This document shows, in pieces, positions 33,901 through 49,204 of a stretch of DNA of 64,000 bases. The stretch is taken from contig NC_079515.1 of NCBI RefSeq assembly GCF_000801105.2, positions 3,038,001-3,102,000 on the forward strand, written 5' to 3'. The translations under genes and the position numbers were made by a program. Numbering within the stretch: the first letter of the stretch is position 1; each line of letters opens with the position of its first letter. The stretch comes from Raphanus sativus (lineage: Eukaryota; Streptophyta; Magnoliopsida; Brassicales; Brassicaceae). Below the pieces are notes generated by a model. It was not told the DNA's origin. It worked only from the letters and a program-made list of their open reading frames with translations, and made no database searches.

Positions 33901-36900
33901 CAGTGTACGATGCATAGATTTATTAGAACAATATGGTCATATTTTGTTTTTTTCAAATATTGTAGCTCACACCACGAGAATATTATGTTTTTTAGGAAAA
34001 TTCCCTATATACTGAGTTAACACTCTTTAGTTTTTAAAAAAATTCTAACTCTATTCTTAATTTTTATTACTGTATCATAAAATATATTTCATGGTACATG
34101 GTCATTGTTTTAATTGCTTAACAACTTTTTTAATAAAACTTAATATATTGCTTAAATTAGTGGATTAACCACTATGAAATCTCTATTCTTTAGAGAAACG
34201 GAAACAACAAAGGTTCAAACCTCCTTAACCATTATACTATGTTAGTTTATGATGCAAATATGCATTAAAAAAATTGTCATATTTTGATTTTTTTCTCAGA
34301 ATATGTGGGCTAACCCCTATGAAAATATTGAATTTTATGTTAAATGCTCTATATTAAAGCTTATACTCACTAGTGTTGTTTTAAATTTTCTAATCACTTT
34401 ATACATTTTTAATGTATGATAAACTATCTTTCATGGTATAAAGGCATCATTCTATTTTCTTTAACAATTAAGTTGGTAAGACTATGTATGCTGCCTAAAT
34501 CATTGGACTTACCACTATAAATTTTTTTCTTGAGAGGAACGGAGACAAAAAAGTTTCCAAATCTCCTTGACCATCACCCTATGTTAAAACAAGATGCAAC
34601 TATGAATTTAAACAAGATTTTTATATTTCTTGAATTTTTTTTAAAATTTGTGGGTTAACGCCTACGAAAATATAATGTTTTCGTTAATTTCTCTATATAC
34701 TGAAGTTTATACTCATTAAAGTTGTTTAAAATTTCTAAATGCATTATAAATTTGAATTAATCTATTATAAAATTTCTTCTATGGTACATGAGCATCGTTC
34801 TAATTTTTTTTAACAATTGTTTTAATAAAACTTTATATGTCGCTTAAATTAGTGGACTAACCTCTAACAAATATATATTCTTTAGATAAACGGAAAAATA
34901 AATCTTCCAAAGCTCTTTGAATATTATACTATGTCAGTGTACGATGCATATATTTTTTTTAAAAAATATGGCCATATATATATTTTTTTTCAAATTTTGT
35001 AGGTCACACCAAGAAAATATTAAGTTTTTAGGAAAATTCCCTATATACTGAGTTAATACTTTTTAATTTTTATAACAATTTCTAACTACATTCTTAATTT
35101 TTATTTATGTATCATAAAATATCTTTCATGATACATGGTCATCGTTTTAATTTCTTAACAACTGTTTTAATAAAACTTAATATACTGCATAAATTAGTGG
35201 ATTAACCACTATGAAATCTCTATTCTTTAGTGAAACGGAAAAAAGGTTCTAAACCTCCTTGACCATTATACTATGTTAGTTTATGGTGAAAATACGCAAT
35301 AAAACAATATTGTCATATTTTTGATTTTTTTCTCAAAATATGTGGGTTAACCCCTACAAAAATATTGAGTTTTAGGTTAAATGCTCTATATTTAAGCTTA
35401 TACTCACTAATGTTGTTCAAAATTTTCTAATCACCTAATACATTTTTATTAATGTATGATAAACTATCTTTCCTGGTACAGAATCATCGTTCTATTTTTT
35501 TAACAATTAAGTTGATAGAACTTTGTATGCGGCCTAAATCATTTGACTTACCACTATAAATTTTTATTCTTGAGAGAAACAGAGACAACAAAGGTTCCAA
35601 ACATGTTGGACCATCATCCTATGTTAAAACAGGATGCAACTATGCATTTAAACAAGATTATTTTATTTCTTGATTTTTTCAAAATTTGTGGGTTCACCCC
35701 TACGAAAATATAAGGTTTTCATTAATTTCTCTATATACTGAAGAGAAATTATTAATTTTTTAGGAAAGTTCCCTATATACTGAGTTAACACTCTTTAATT
35801 TTTAAAACCATTTCTAACTCTATTATTAATTTTATTACTGTATCATAAAATATCTTTCATGGTACATGGTCATCGTTTTAATTTCTTAACAACTTTTTTA
35901 ATAAAACTTAATACACTGCTTAAATTAGTGGATTTACCACTATGAAACTCTATTTTTTAGAGAAACGAAAACAACAAAGGTTCCAAACCTTCTTGACCAT
36001 TATACTAGGTTAGTTTATAATGCAAATATGCATTAAAACAAAATTGTCATATTTTTGATTTTTTCTCAAAATATGTGGGTTAACCCCTACGAAAATATTG
36101 AATTTTAGGATAAATGCTCTATATTTAAGCTTATACTCACTAGTGTAGTTTTACATTAACATTTTTATTAATGTAAAACTACATATGCTGCCTAAATCAT
36201 TGGATTTACCACTATAAATTTTTATTCTTGAGAGAACGGAGACAACAAAGTTTCCAAATCTCTTTGACCATCATCCTATCTTAAAACAGGATGCAAATAT
36301 GCATTTAAACAAGATTTTTATATTTCTTGATTTTTTTTCAAAATTAGTGGGTTAACCCCTACGAAAATATAATGTTTTCGTTAATTTCTCTATATACTGA
36401 AGTTTATATTCATTAAAGTTGTTTAAAATTTTCTAAAGGTATTATAAATAAGTATTAATCTATTATACACTTTCTTCCATGGTACATGGGTATCGTTATA
36501 ATTATTTTAACAATTGTTTTAATAAAACTTTATATGTTGCTTAACTTAGTGGACTAACCTCTATGAAACGATAAATTATCATATTAACGGAAACGATAAA
36601 TCTTCCATAGCTCTTTGAAAATTATCATATCCCAGTGTACGATGTAAAACAATATGGTCATATTTTAAAAATTTTCTCAAATTTTGTAGGTCACACCAAG
36701 AAAATACTAGGGTTTTTAGGAAAATTCCCTATATACTGAGTTAATACTCTTTAATTTTAAAAACAATATATAACTAAATTCTTAATTTTTATTACTGTAT
36801 CATAAAATATCTTTCATGGTACATGGTAATCGTTTTAATTTCTTAACAACTGTTTTAATTAAACTTAATATAATGCTTAAATTAGTGGATTAACCACTAT

Positions 36901-39900
36901 GAAATCTCTATTCTTTAGAGAAACGTAAACATCAAAGGTTTAAAACCTCCTTGAAATATATCCTATGTTAGTTTATGATGCAAATATGCATTAAAACAAT
37001 ATTTTCATATATTTTTGATTTTTTTCTTAAATATGTGGGTTAACCCCTACAAAAATATAATGTTTTGTTAATTTCTCTATATACTGAAGTTTATACTCAT
37101 TAAAGTTGTTTAAAATTTTCTAACTGCAACAACAAAGGTTCTAAACCTCTTTGACCATTACACTATGTTAATTTATGATGCAAATATACAATAAAAAAAG
37201 ATTGTAATATTTTGATTTTTTCTCCAAATATGTGGGTACGAAAATATTGAGTTTTCGGTTAAATGCTCAACATTTTTAAGTTTATACTCACTAGTGTTGT
37301 TTAAAATTTTATAATCAATTTATACATTTTTATTAATGTATGATAAACTATATTTCATGGTATAGGGACATCATTCTAATTTTTAGCAATTAAGTTGGTA
37401 AAACTTCGTATGCTGCCTAAATCATTGGACTTACCATTATAAATTTTTATTCTTGAGAAAAAAGGAGACAACAAAGGTTCCAAACCTGTTTGACCATCAT
37501 CCTATGTTAATACAGGATTCATATATGCATTTAAACAATATTTATATATTTCTTGAATTTTTTCAAAATTTGTGGGTTAACCCCTACGAAAATACAATTT
37601 TTTCGTTAATTTCTCTATATACCGAAAATTATACTCAGTAAATTTATTTAAAATTTTATAAATGTATTATAAATTTGTATTTAATCACAAAATATATTTC
37701 ATGGTACATGGTTATCGTTTTAGTTTCTTAACAACTTTTTTAATAAAACTTAATATACTGCTAAAATTAGTGGATTAACACCACTATGAAATCTCTATTC
37801 TCTAGAGAAACATAAACAAAAAGGTTCCAAACCTCCTTAACCATTATAATATGTTAGTTTATGATGCATATATGCATTAAAACAATATTGTCATATTTTT
37901 GATTTTTTTCTCAAAATATGTGGGTTAACCCCTACGAAAATATTGAGTTTTAGGTTAAATGCTTTATATTTATAAGCTTTTACTCACTAGTGTTGTTTTA
38001 AATTTCCTAATCATTTTATATATTTTTATTAATGTATGATAAACTATCTTTCATGGTACAGGAACATCGTTCGAATCTTTTAACAATTAAGTTGGTAAAA
38101 CTTCGTATGTTGCCTAAATTATTGGACTTACCACTATAAATTTTTATTGTTGAGAGAAACGGAGACAACCAATGTTCCAAACATTTTTGACCATCATCAT
38201 ATGTCAATACAGGATGCATCTATGCATTTAAACAAGATTTTAATGTTTATTGATTTTTTTTCAAATTTATGGGTTAACCCCTACAAAAATATTTTTTTTT
38301 CCTCAATTTCTTCATATACTGAAGTTTATACTCAGTAAAGCTGTTTAAAATTTTCTAAATGCATTATAAATTTGTATTAATCTATCATAAAATATCTTTC
38401 ATAGTACATGATCATCGTTTTAATTTCTGAACAACTTTTTTAATAAAACTTAATATATTTTTTAAATTATTGGATTAACCACTATGAAATCTCTATTCTT
38501 TAGAGAAACGGAAACAATAAAGGTTCCAAACCTCATTGACCATTATCCTATGTGAGTTTATAATGAAAATATGAATTAAAATAATATTGTAATATTTTTG
38601 ATTTTTTCTCAAAATATGTGGGTTAACCCCTACGAAAATATTGAGTTTTAGGTTAAATGCTCTATATTTTTAAGCTTATACTCACTAGTATTGTTTTAAA
38701 ATTTCTAATCACTTTATACATTTTTTTAATGTATGATAAACTATATTTCATGGTACAGGGTCATTGTTCTAATTTTTAACAATTAAGTTGGTAAAACTTC
38801 ATATGCTGCCTAAATCATTGGACTTACCACCATGAATTTTTATTGTTGAAAGAAACGGAGACAACAAAGGTTCCAAACCTCTTTGACCATCATCCTATAT
38901 CAATAAAGGATGCATCTATACATTTAAACAGGATTTTCATATTTATTGATTTTTTCAAAATTTGTAGGTTAACCCTTACGAAAATATAATTTTCGTTAAT
39001 TTCTCTATACATTGAAGTTTATACTCAGTAAAGTTTGTTAGAATTTTCTAAATGCATTATAAATTTGTATTAATATATCATAAAATATCTTTCATGGTAC
39101 ATGGTCATCTTTCTAATTTTTTTTAACAATAGTTTTAATAAAACTTTATATGTTGCTTAAATTAGTGGACTAACCTCTATGAAATATCTATTCTTTAGTT
39201 AAACGGAAACAATAAATGTTCCAAAGCTCTTTGAATATTATCCTATGTCAGTGTACAATGCATATATTTATTAAAACAATATTTTCAAATTTTTAATTTT
39301 TTAAAAAAATTTGTAGGTCACACCACAAAATATTAAGTTTTTTAGGAAAATTCCCTATATAATGAGTTAACACTCTTTAATTTTTAAAACAATTTCTAAC
39401 TCTATTATTAATTTTTATTACTGTATCATAAAATATCTTTCATGGTACATGGTCATCATTTTAATTTCTTAACAACTTTATAAATAAAACTTAATATACT
39501 GCTTAAATTAGTGGATTAACCACTATGAAATCTCTAATCCTTAGAGAAACGGAAACAACAAAGATTCCAAATCTTCTTAACCATTTTACTATGTTAGTTT
39601 TTGATGCAAATATGCATTAAAACAAAATTATCATATTTTTGATTTTTTCTCAAAATGAATGTGTTAAGAACCCCTACGAAAATATTGAGTTTTAGATTAA
39701 ATGTTCTATATTTAAGCTTATACTCACTAGTGTTGCTTAATTTTCTAATCACTTAATACATTTTTATTAATGTATGATAAACTATCTTTCATGGTACATG
39801 GGCATCGTTCTATTTTTTTTAACAATTAAGTTGGTAAAACAATGTATGCTGCCTAAATCATTGGACTTACCATTATAAATTTTTATTCTTGAGAAAAACG

Positions 39901-41828
39901 GAGACAACAAAGGTTCCAAACCTGTTTGACCATCATCCTATGTTAATACAGGATGTATATATGCATTTAAATAATATTTATATATTCCTTGATTTTTTTC
40001 AAAATTTGTGGGTTAACCCCTACCAAAAATATAAAATTTTCGTTAATTTCTCTATATACCGAAAATTATACTCAATAAAGTTACTTAAAATTATCTAAAT
40101 GCATTATAAATGTTTATTAATATATCATAAAATATATTTCATGGTACATGGTTATCGTTTTAGTTTCTTAACAACTTTTTTAATAAAACTTAATATACTG
40201 CTTAAATTAGTTGATTAACACCACTATGAAATCTCTATTCTTTAGAGATACAGAAACAATAAAGGTTCCAAACCTCCTTGACCATTAAACTATGTTAGTT
40301 TATGATGCAAATATGCATTAAAACAATATTGTCATATTTTTGTTTATTTTTTCTCAAAACATGTGGGTTAGGTTAAATACTCTATATTGAGTTTTAAATA
40401 TTGAGTTTTAGGTTAAATACCCCTATATTTTTAAGCTTTTACTCACTAGTGCTGTTTTAAATTTTCAAATCATTTTGTATATTTTTATTAATGTCTGATA
40501 AACTATCTTTCATGGTACAGGGACATCATTCTATTTTTTTAACAATTAAGTTGGTAAAACTTCGTATGTTGCCTAAATTATTGGACTTACCACTATAAAT
40601 TTTTGTTGTTGAGAGAAACGGAGACAACCAATGTTCCAAACCTTATTGACCATAATCCTATGTCAATACAGGATGCATCTATGCATTTAAACAAGATTTT
40701 CATATTTATTGATTTTTTTTCAAATCTGTGGGTTAACCCCTACAAAAATATTTTTTTCCTCAGTTTCTTTATATACTGAAGTTTATACTCAGTAAAGCTG
40801 TTTAAAATTTTCTAAATGCATTATATATTTGTATTAATCTATCATAAAATATCTTTCATTGTACATGGTCATCGTTTTAATTTCTGAACAACTTTTTTTA
40901 AAAAACTTAATATATTTTTTAAATTAGTGGATTAACCACTATGAAATCTCTATTCCTTAAAGAAACGGAAACAAGAAAGGTTCCAAACCTCATTGACCAT
41001 TATCCTATGTTGGTTTATAATGAAAATATGCATTAAAATAATATTGTAATATTTTTGACTTTTTTTCAAAATATGTAGGTTAACTAACCCCTACGAAAAT
41101 ATTGAGGTTTATGTTAAATGCTCTATATGTTTAAGCTTATACTCACTAATATTGTTTTAAATTTTCTAATCACCTTATACATTTTATTAATGTATGACAA
41201 ACTATCTTTCATGGTACAGGACAATCGTTCTAATTTTTTAACAATTAAGTTGGTAAAACTTCATATGCTGCCTAAATCATTGGATTTACCACTATAAATT
41301 TTTGTTATTAAAAGAAACCGAGACAACAAAGGTTCCAAACCTCTTTGACCATCATCCTATGTCAATACAGGATGCATCTATACATTTAAACAATATTTTC
41401 ATTTTTTTATTTGTTTCAAAATTTGTGGATTAACCCCTACGAAAATATATTCTTTATATATTGGAGTTTATACTCAGTAAAGTTTTTCAAAATTTTCAAA
41501 ATTCGTTATAAATTTGTATTAATCTATCATAAAATATCTTTCATGGTACATGGTTATCGTTTTAATTTCTGAACAATTTCTTTAATAAACTTAATATACT
41601 TCTTAAATTAGTTGATTAACCACTATGAAATCTCTATTCTTTAGAGAAACGAAAACATCAAAGGTTCCAAACTTCATTGACCATTATCCTATGTTACTAT
41701 ATGATGAAAATATACATTAAAACAATATTGTAATTTTTTTGATTTTTTCTCAAAATATGTGGGTTACCCCTACAAAAATATTGAGTTTTAGGTTAAATGC
41801 TCTATATGTTTAAGCTTATACTCACTAG
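30955..41828 (+). repeat. Satellite array, subfamily I (about 345-bp monomers)
   Basis: About 31 monomers in one orientation, counted from the CATGGTAC landmark spaced 330-355 bp (30987, 31331, 31661, 32016, 32362, 32714, 33059, 33401, 33747, 34090, 34432, 34780, 35127, 35472 and so on). Three monomer types recur. A has GATAAACTATCTTTCATGG and GCTGCCTAAATCATTGG. B has CATAAAATATCTTTCATGG and ATTAGTGGATTAACCACTAT. C has TTATACACTTTCTTCCATGG and ATATGTCGCTTAAATTAG. The first 6 kb is mostly A-C-B trimers (about 1035 bp), later mostly A-B dimers (about 690 bp). Many monomers share GTGGGTTAACCCCTACGAAA. Truncated units occur near 35745, 36165 and 37115. No coding function; short ORFs are chance. 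Confidence 0.92.
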
Positions 41829-42110
41829 ATTAGTGGAATTTGCATTATAAATCTCCATTATCTAGAGAAACGGAGAAAATGGAGGTTCTAAAATCTTTGA
41901 CCATCATCTTATGTTAGTGTTCGATGAAACTATTAATGGCCATCAGATTTTCGATTTTTTGAAAATTTTCCAAAATCCGTGGTTTAACCCCTTCAAAAAT
42001 ATTTAGTTTTCGGTAAATTCTCATTATACTGAAGTTTATACTCTTCAGTTTTGTTCTAAAATTTTCAAACAACATTCTACATTTGAATTAATGTATTCTA
42101 AAGTGTCTTT

Positions 42111-44154
42111 CATGGTATATACGAATCATTCAAATTTTTAATATTAAGTTTAATAAAATTTCAAATATTGTCTAGATTAGTGGAATTTGCATTATAAATA
42201 TTCATTATCTAGAGAAACGGAGGTTCTAAACTCTTTGACCATCATCTTATGTTAGTGTTCGATGAAACTATACTATACACTAAAGTCAGATTTTCATTTT
42301 TTTGAAATTTTTCCAAAATCTGTGGGTTAACCCCTTCTAAAATATTGAGTTTTCGGTAAATCCTCAATATACTGAAGTTTATACTCTTCAATTTTATTTT
42401 AAAATTTTCACACCACATTCTACATTTCAATAATTGTATTCTAAAGTCTCTTACATGGTATATACGAATCATTCTATTTTTTTAATATTTAGTTTAGGAA
42501 AATTTCATATATTGTCTAGATTAGTGGAATTTGCATTATAAATCTTCATTATCAAGAGAAACAGAGACAACGGGGGTTCTAAACTCTTTGACCATCATCT
42601 TATGTTATTGTTCGATGAAACTATACACTAAAATCAGATTTTCATTTTTTTGAAAATTTTCCAAAATCCGTGGGTTAACCCTTCTAAAATATTGAGTTTT
42701 CGGTAAATCCTCAATATACTGAAGTCTATACTCTTCAATTTTATTTTAAAATTTTCACACCACATTCTACATTTAATTAATGTATTCTAAAGTCTCTTTC
42801 ATGGAATATACGAATCATTCTATTTTTTTAATATTTAGTTTAGGAAAAATTCATATATTGTCTAGATTTGTGGAATTTGCATTATAAATCTTCATTATCA
42901 AGAGAAACAGAGACCACAGAGATTCTAAACTCTTTGACCATCATCTTATGTTAGTGTTCGATGAAACTATACACTAAAATCAGATTTTCATTTTTTTTGC
43001 AATTTTTCCATAATCCGTGGGTTAACAACCCCTTCTAAAATATTGAGTTTTCAGTAAACCTACAATATACTAAAGTTTATACTCTTCACTTCTTTTTAAA
43101 AAAATTCAAACCACATTCTACATTTGAATTAATGTATTCTAAAGTCTCTTTCATGGTAAATATGAATCATTCTAATTTTTTAATATTTAGTTTAGTAAAA
43201 TTGCATATATTGTCTAAATTAGTGGAATTTGCATTATAAATCTTCATTATCTAGAGAAACGGAGAAAACGGAGGTTCTAAACTCTTTGAACATCATCTTA
43301 TGTTAGTGTTCGATGAAACTATACACTAAAATCAAAATTTCATTTTTTTGAATTTTCCAAAATTAGTGGGTTAACCATTTCTTAAATATTGAGTTTTCGG
43401 TAAATCCTCAATATATTGAAGTTTATACTCTTCAACTTTGCTTTAAAATTTTCAAACCACATTGTACATTTGAATTAATGTATTCTAAAGTCTCTTTCAT
43501 GGTAAATACGAATCATTCTAATTTTTTTAATATTTAGCTTAGTAAAATTGCATATATTGTTTAGATTAGTGGAATTTGCATTATAAAGCTTCATTATCTA
43601 GAGAAACGGAGACAACGGAGGTTCTAAACTCATTGACCATCATCTTATGTTAGTGTTCGATGAAACTATACACTAAATCAGATTTTCATTTTTTTTGAAA
43701 TTTTTCCAAAATCCGTGGGTTAACAACCCCTTCTAAATATTGAGTTTTTCGGAAACCCACAATATACTGACGTTTATACTCTTCTTTTGAAAAAAAAAAT
43801 TCAACATTCTACATTTGAATTAATGTATTCTAAAATCTCTTTCATGGTGTATACAAGTAATTCTAATATTTTAATATTTAGTTTAGTAAATTTTCATATA
43901 TTGTCTAGATTAGTGGAATTTGCATTATATATCTTCACTATCTAGAGAAACGGAGACAACGGAGGTTCTAAACTCTTTGACCATAATCATATGTTAGTGT
44001 TCGATCAAACTATACACTAAAATCAGGTTTTTATTTTTTTGAAAAATTTCCAAAATCCGTGGGTTTAAAATATACTGAAGTTTAACTCTTCAGTTTGGTT
44101 TTAAAATTTTCAAACAACATTCTACATTTGAATTAATGTATTCTTAAGTCTCTT
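42111..44154 (+). repeat. Six-monomer higher-order unit, copy 1
   Basis: Monomers with private markers in order: M1 (TATACTATACAC), M2 (CTTACATGG, CAAGAGAAACAGAG), M3 (GATTTGTGG, TTTTCCATAATCC), M4 (GGTAAATATGAATC, GGAGAAAACGG), M5 (TTAGCTTAG, AAAGCTTC) and M6 (GGTGTATAC, TATATCTTCAC, GATCAAAC). The same order recurs at 50813-52899 and, inverted, at 47455-45719. Confidence 0.7.
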
Positions 44155-45618
44155 TCATGGTATATACAAATCATTCTAATTTTTAATATTTAGTTTAGTA
44201 AAATTTCATATATTCTCTAGATTAGTGGAATTTGCATTATAAATCTTCATTATCTAGAGAAATGGAGGTTCTAAACTCTTTGAAAATCATCTTATGTTAG
44301 TGTTCGATGAAACTATACTATACACTAAAATCAGATTTTTACTTTTTTGAAATTTTTTCAAAATCCGTGGGTTAACCCGTTCTAAAATATTGAGTTTTCG
44401 GTAAATCCTCAATATACTGAAGTTTATACTCTTCAATTTTATTTTTAAATTTTCACACCACATTCTACATTTCAATTAATGTATTCTAAAGTCCCTTACA
44501 TGTTATATACGAATCATTCTAATTTTTATATTTAGCTTAGTAAATTGCATATATTGTCTAGATTAGTGGAATTTGCATTATAAAGCTTCATTATCTAGAG
44601 AAACGAAGACAACAGAGGTTCTAAACTCATTGACCATCATCTTATGTTAGTGTTCGATGAAACTATACACTAAAATCAGATTTTCATTTTTTTGAATTTT
44701 TTCCAAAAATCTGTGGGTTAACATTTGAATTAATGTATTCTAAAGTCTCTTTCATGGTAAATACCAATCATTCTAATTTTTAATATTTAGTTTAGTAAAA
44801 TTGCATATATTGTCTAGATTAGTTGAATTTGCATTATAAATCTTCATTATCTAGAGAAACGAAGACAACTGAGTTTCTAAAATCATTGGCCATCATCTTA
44901 TGTTAGTGTTCAATGAAACTATACACTAAAATCAGATTTTACTTTTTTTAAAAAAAATTTCCAAAATCCGTGGGTTAACTCCTTCTAAAATATTGAGTTT
45001 TAGAAAAACCCACAATATACTGAAGTTTATACTCTTCATTTAAAAAAAAAAATTCAAACCACATTATACATTTGAATTAATGTATTCTAAAGTCTCTTTC
45101 ATGGTATTACGAATCATTCTAATTTTTTAATATTTAGTTTAATAAAATTTCATATATTGTATAGATTAGTGGAATTTGCATTATAAATCTTCATTATCTA
45201 GATAAACGGAGACACAGAGGTTCTAAACTCTTTGACCATCATCTTATGTTAGTGTTTGATGAAACTATACACTAAAATCAGATTTTCATTTTCTTGAAAA
45301 ATTTCCATAATCCGTGGGTTTTCTGTAGATCCTCAATATACTGAAGTTATTACTCTTCAATTTTTTAAAAGAAAATTCAAACCACATTCTACATTTGAAT
45401 GATGTATTCTAAAGTATCTTTCATGGTATATACGAATCATTCTAATTTTTAATATTTAGTTTAGTAAAATTTCATATATTGTCTAGATTAGTGGATTTGC
45501 ATTTTAAATCTTCATTATCTAGAGAAACAGAGACAACGGAGGTTCTAAACTGTTTGACCATCATCTTATTTTAGTGTTCGATGAAACTATACACTAAAAT
45601 CAGATTTTCATTTTTTAA

Positions 45619-45718
45619 NNNNNNNNNNNNNNNNNNNNNNNNNNNNNNNNNNNNNNNNNNNNNNNNNNNNNNNNNNNNNNNNNNNNNNNNNNNNNNNNNN
45701 NNNNNNNNNNNNNNNNNN
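45619..45718. other. Assembly gap (100 N)
   Basis: Exactly 100 N, a conventional gap of unknown size. The satellite changes orientation across it. Confidence 0.99.
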
Positions 45719-48641
45719 ACCATGAAAGAGACTTTAGAATACATTAATTCAAATGTAGAATGTTGTTTGAAAATTTTAAAACCAAACTGAAGAGTGTAAA
45801 TTTCAGTATATTTATGATTTACCGAAAACTCAATATTTTAGAAGGGGTTTGTTTAACCCACGTATTTTGGAAATTTTTCAAAAAAATGAAAATCTGATTT
45901 TAGTGTATAGTTTGATCGAACACTAACATAAGATTATGGTCAAAGAGTTTAGAACTTCCATTGTCTCCGTTTCTCTAGATAGTGAAGATATATAATGCAA
46001 ATTCCACTAATCTAGACAATATATGAAATTTTACTAAACTAAATATTAAAATATTAGAATGATTCGTATACACCATGAAAGAGACTTTAAAATACATTAA
46101 TTCAAATGTAGAATGTGGAATTTTTTTTTTTAAATGAAGAGTATAAACGTCAGTATAATGTGGGTTTGCCGAAAACTCAATATTTAAGAAGGGGTTAATC
46201 CACGGATTTTGGAAAATTCAAAAAAATGAAAATTTGATTTTAGTGTATAGTTTCATCGAACACTAACATAAGATGATGGTCAAAGAGTTTAGAACCTCCG
46301 TTTTCTCCGTTTCTCTAGATAATGAAGATTTATAATACAAATTCCACTAATCTAGACAATATATGCAATTTTACTAAACTAAATATTAAAAAATTAGAAT
46401 GATTCATATTTACCATGAAAGAGACTTTAGAATACATTAATTCAAATGTAGAATGTGGTTTGAATTTTTTTAAAAAGAAGTGAAGAGTATAGACTTTAGT
46501 ATATTGTGGGTTTACCGAAAACTCAATATTTTAGAAGGGGTTGTTTACCAACGGATTATGGAAAAATTGCAAAAAATGAAAATCTGATTTTAGTGTATAG
46601 TTTCATCGAACACTAACATAAGATGATGGTCAAAGAGTTTAGAACCTCCGTTGTCTCTGTTTCTCTTGATAATGAAGATTTATAATGCAAATTCCACAAA
46701 TCTAGACAATATATGAATTTTTCCTAAACTAAATTTGAAAAAATAGAATAATTCGTATATACCATGAAAGAGACTTTAGAATATATTAATTCAAATGTAG
46801 AATGTGGTGTGAAAATTTTAAAACAAAATTAAAGAGTATAAACTTCAATATATTGAGGATTTACCGAGAACTAAATATTTTAGAAGGGTTTAACCCACGG
46901 ATTTTGGAAAAATTTCAAAAAAATGAAAAATCTGATTTTAGTGTATAGTTTCATCGAACAATAACATAAGATGATGGTCAAAGAGTTTAGAACCCTCGTT
47001 GTCTATGTTTCTCTTGATAATGAAGATTTATAATGCAAATTCCACTAATCTAGACAATATATGAAATTTTCCTAAACTAAATATTAAAAAAATAGAATGA
47101 TTCGTATATACCATGTAAGAGACTTTAGAATACATTAATTGAAATGTAGAATGTGGTGTGAAAATTTTAAAAAAAAATTGAAGAGTATAAACTTCAGTAT
47201 ATTGAGGATTTACCGAAAATTCAATATTTTAAAACGGGTTAACCCACGGATTTTGGAAAATTTTCAAAATAATGAAAATCTGATTTTAGTGTATAGTATA
47301 GTTTCATCGAACACTAACATAAGATGATGGTCAAAGAGTTTAGAACCTCCATTTCTCTAGTATTGAATATTTATAATGCAAATTCCACTAATCTAGACAA
47401 TATTTGAAATTTTATTAAACTTAATAATAAAAATTTGAATGATTCGTATATACCATGAAAGAGACTTTAGAATACATTAATTCAAATGTTGAATGTTGTT
47501 TGAAAATTTTAGAACAAAACTGAAGAGTATAAACTTCAGTATAATGAGGATTTACCGAAAACTAAATATTTTTGAAGGGGTTAAACCACGGATTTTGGAA
47601 AATTTTCAAAAAAATCGAAAATCTGATGGCCATTAATAGTTTCATCGAACACTAACATAAGATGATGGTCAAAGATTTTAGAACCTTCGTTGTCTCCGTT
47701 TCTCTTGATAATGAAGATTTATAATGCAAATTCCACTAATCTAGACAATATATGAAAATTTACTAAACTAAATATTAAAAAATTAGAATGATTCGTATAA
47801 CCATGAAAGATGATTTTAGTGTATAGTTTCATCGAACACTAAAATAAGATGATGGTCAAACAGTTTAGAACCTCCGTTGTCTCCGTTTCTCTAGAAAATG
47901 AAGATTTTAAATGCAAATTCCACTAATCTAGACAATATAAGAAATTTTAATAAACAAAATATTAAAAAATTAGAATGATTCAGATATACCATGAAAGATA
48001 CTTTAGAATATATTAATTCAAATGTAGAATGTGGTTTGAAATTTTTAAAACAAAATTGAATAGTATAAACTTCAGTATATTGAGGATTTACCGAAAACTC
48101 AATATTTTAAAAAGGGTTAGCCCACGAATCATGGAAATTTTTCAAAAAAATGAAAATCTGATTTTAGTGTATAGTTTCATCGAACACTAACATAAGATGA
48201 TGGTCAAAGAGTTTAGAACCTCCATTGTCTCCGTTTCTCTTGATAATGAAGATTTATAATGCAAATTCTACTAATCTAGACAATATATGCAATTTTACTA
48301 AACTAAATATTAAAAAATTAGAATGATTCGTATTTACCATGAAAGAGACTTTAGAATACATTAATTCAAATGTAGAATGTGGTTTGAAATTTTCAAAACA
48401 AAAGTGAAGAGTATAAACTTCAGTATATAGAAGATTTACCAAAATCTCATTATTTTAGAAGGGGGTTAGGTTAACCCACGGATTTTGGAAAAAAGTTTTA
48501 AAAAATGAAAATCTGATTTTAGTGTATAGTTTCATCGAACACTAAAATAAGATGATGGTCAAACAGTTTAGAACCTCCGTTGTCTCTGTTTCTCTAGATA
48601 ATGAAGATTTAAAATGCAAATTCCACTAATCTAGACAATAT
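45719..48641 (-). repeat. Inverted contig of subfamily II satellite
   Basis: All monomers here read on the minus strand (ACCATGAAAGAGACTTTAGA at the left end), opposite to everything else in the array. Reverse-complemented, 47700-45720 follows 41860-44150 almost base for base, including rare variants (ATTAATGGCCATCAG, AACTATACTATACAC, GATCAAACTATACAC), except that one monomer (M5) is partly lost by an M4/M5 fusion. Both ends are 100-N gaps. Confidence 0.9.
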
Positions 48642-48741
48642 NNNNNNNNNNNNNNNNNNNNNNNNNNNNNNNNNNNNNNNNNNNNNNNNNNNNNNNNNNN
48701 NNNNNNNNNNNNNNNNNNNNNNNNNNNNNNNNNNNNNNNNN
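48642..48741. other. Assembly gap (100 N)
   Basis: Exactly 100 N; orientation returns to plus after it. Confidence 0.99.
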
Positions 48742-49204
48742 GATGAAACTATACACTAAAATCAGATTTTCATTTTTTTGCAATTTTTCCAAAATCTGTT
48801 GGTTCACCCTTCTAAAATATTGAGTTTTCGGTAAATCCTCAATATACTGAAGTTTATACTCTTCACTTCATTTAAAAAAATTCAAACCACATTCTACATT
48901 TCAATTAATGTATTCTAAAGTCTCTTTCATGGTATATACAAATCATTCTATTTTTTTAATATTTAGTTTAAGAAAATTTCATATATTGTCTAGATTAGTG
49001 GAATTTGCATTATAAATCTTCAATATCAAGAAAAACAGAGACAACAGAGGTTCTAAACTCTTTGACCATCATCTTATGTTAGTGTTCAATGAAACTATAC
49101 ACTAAAATCAGATTTTCATTTTTTTGAATTTTTCCAAAATCCGTGGGTTAACAACCTCTTCTAAAATATTGAGTTTTCGGTAAATCCTCAATATACTGGA
49201 GTTT

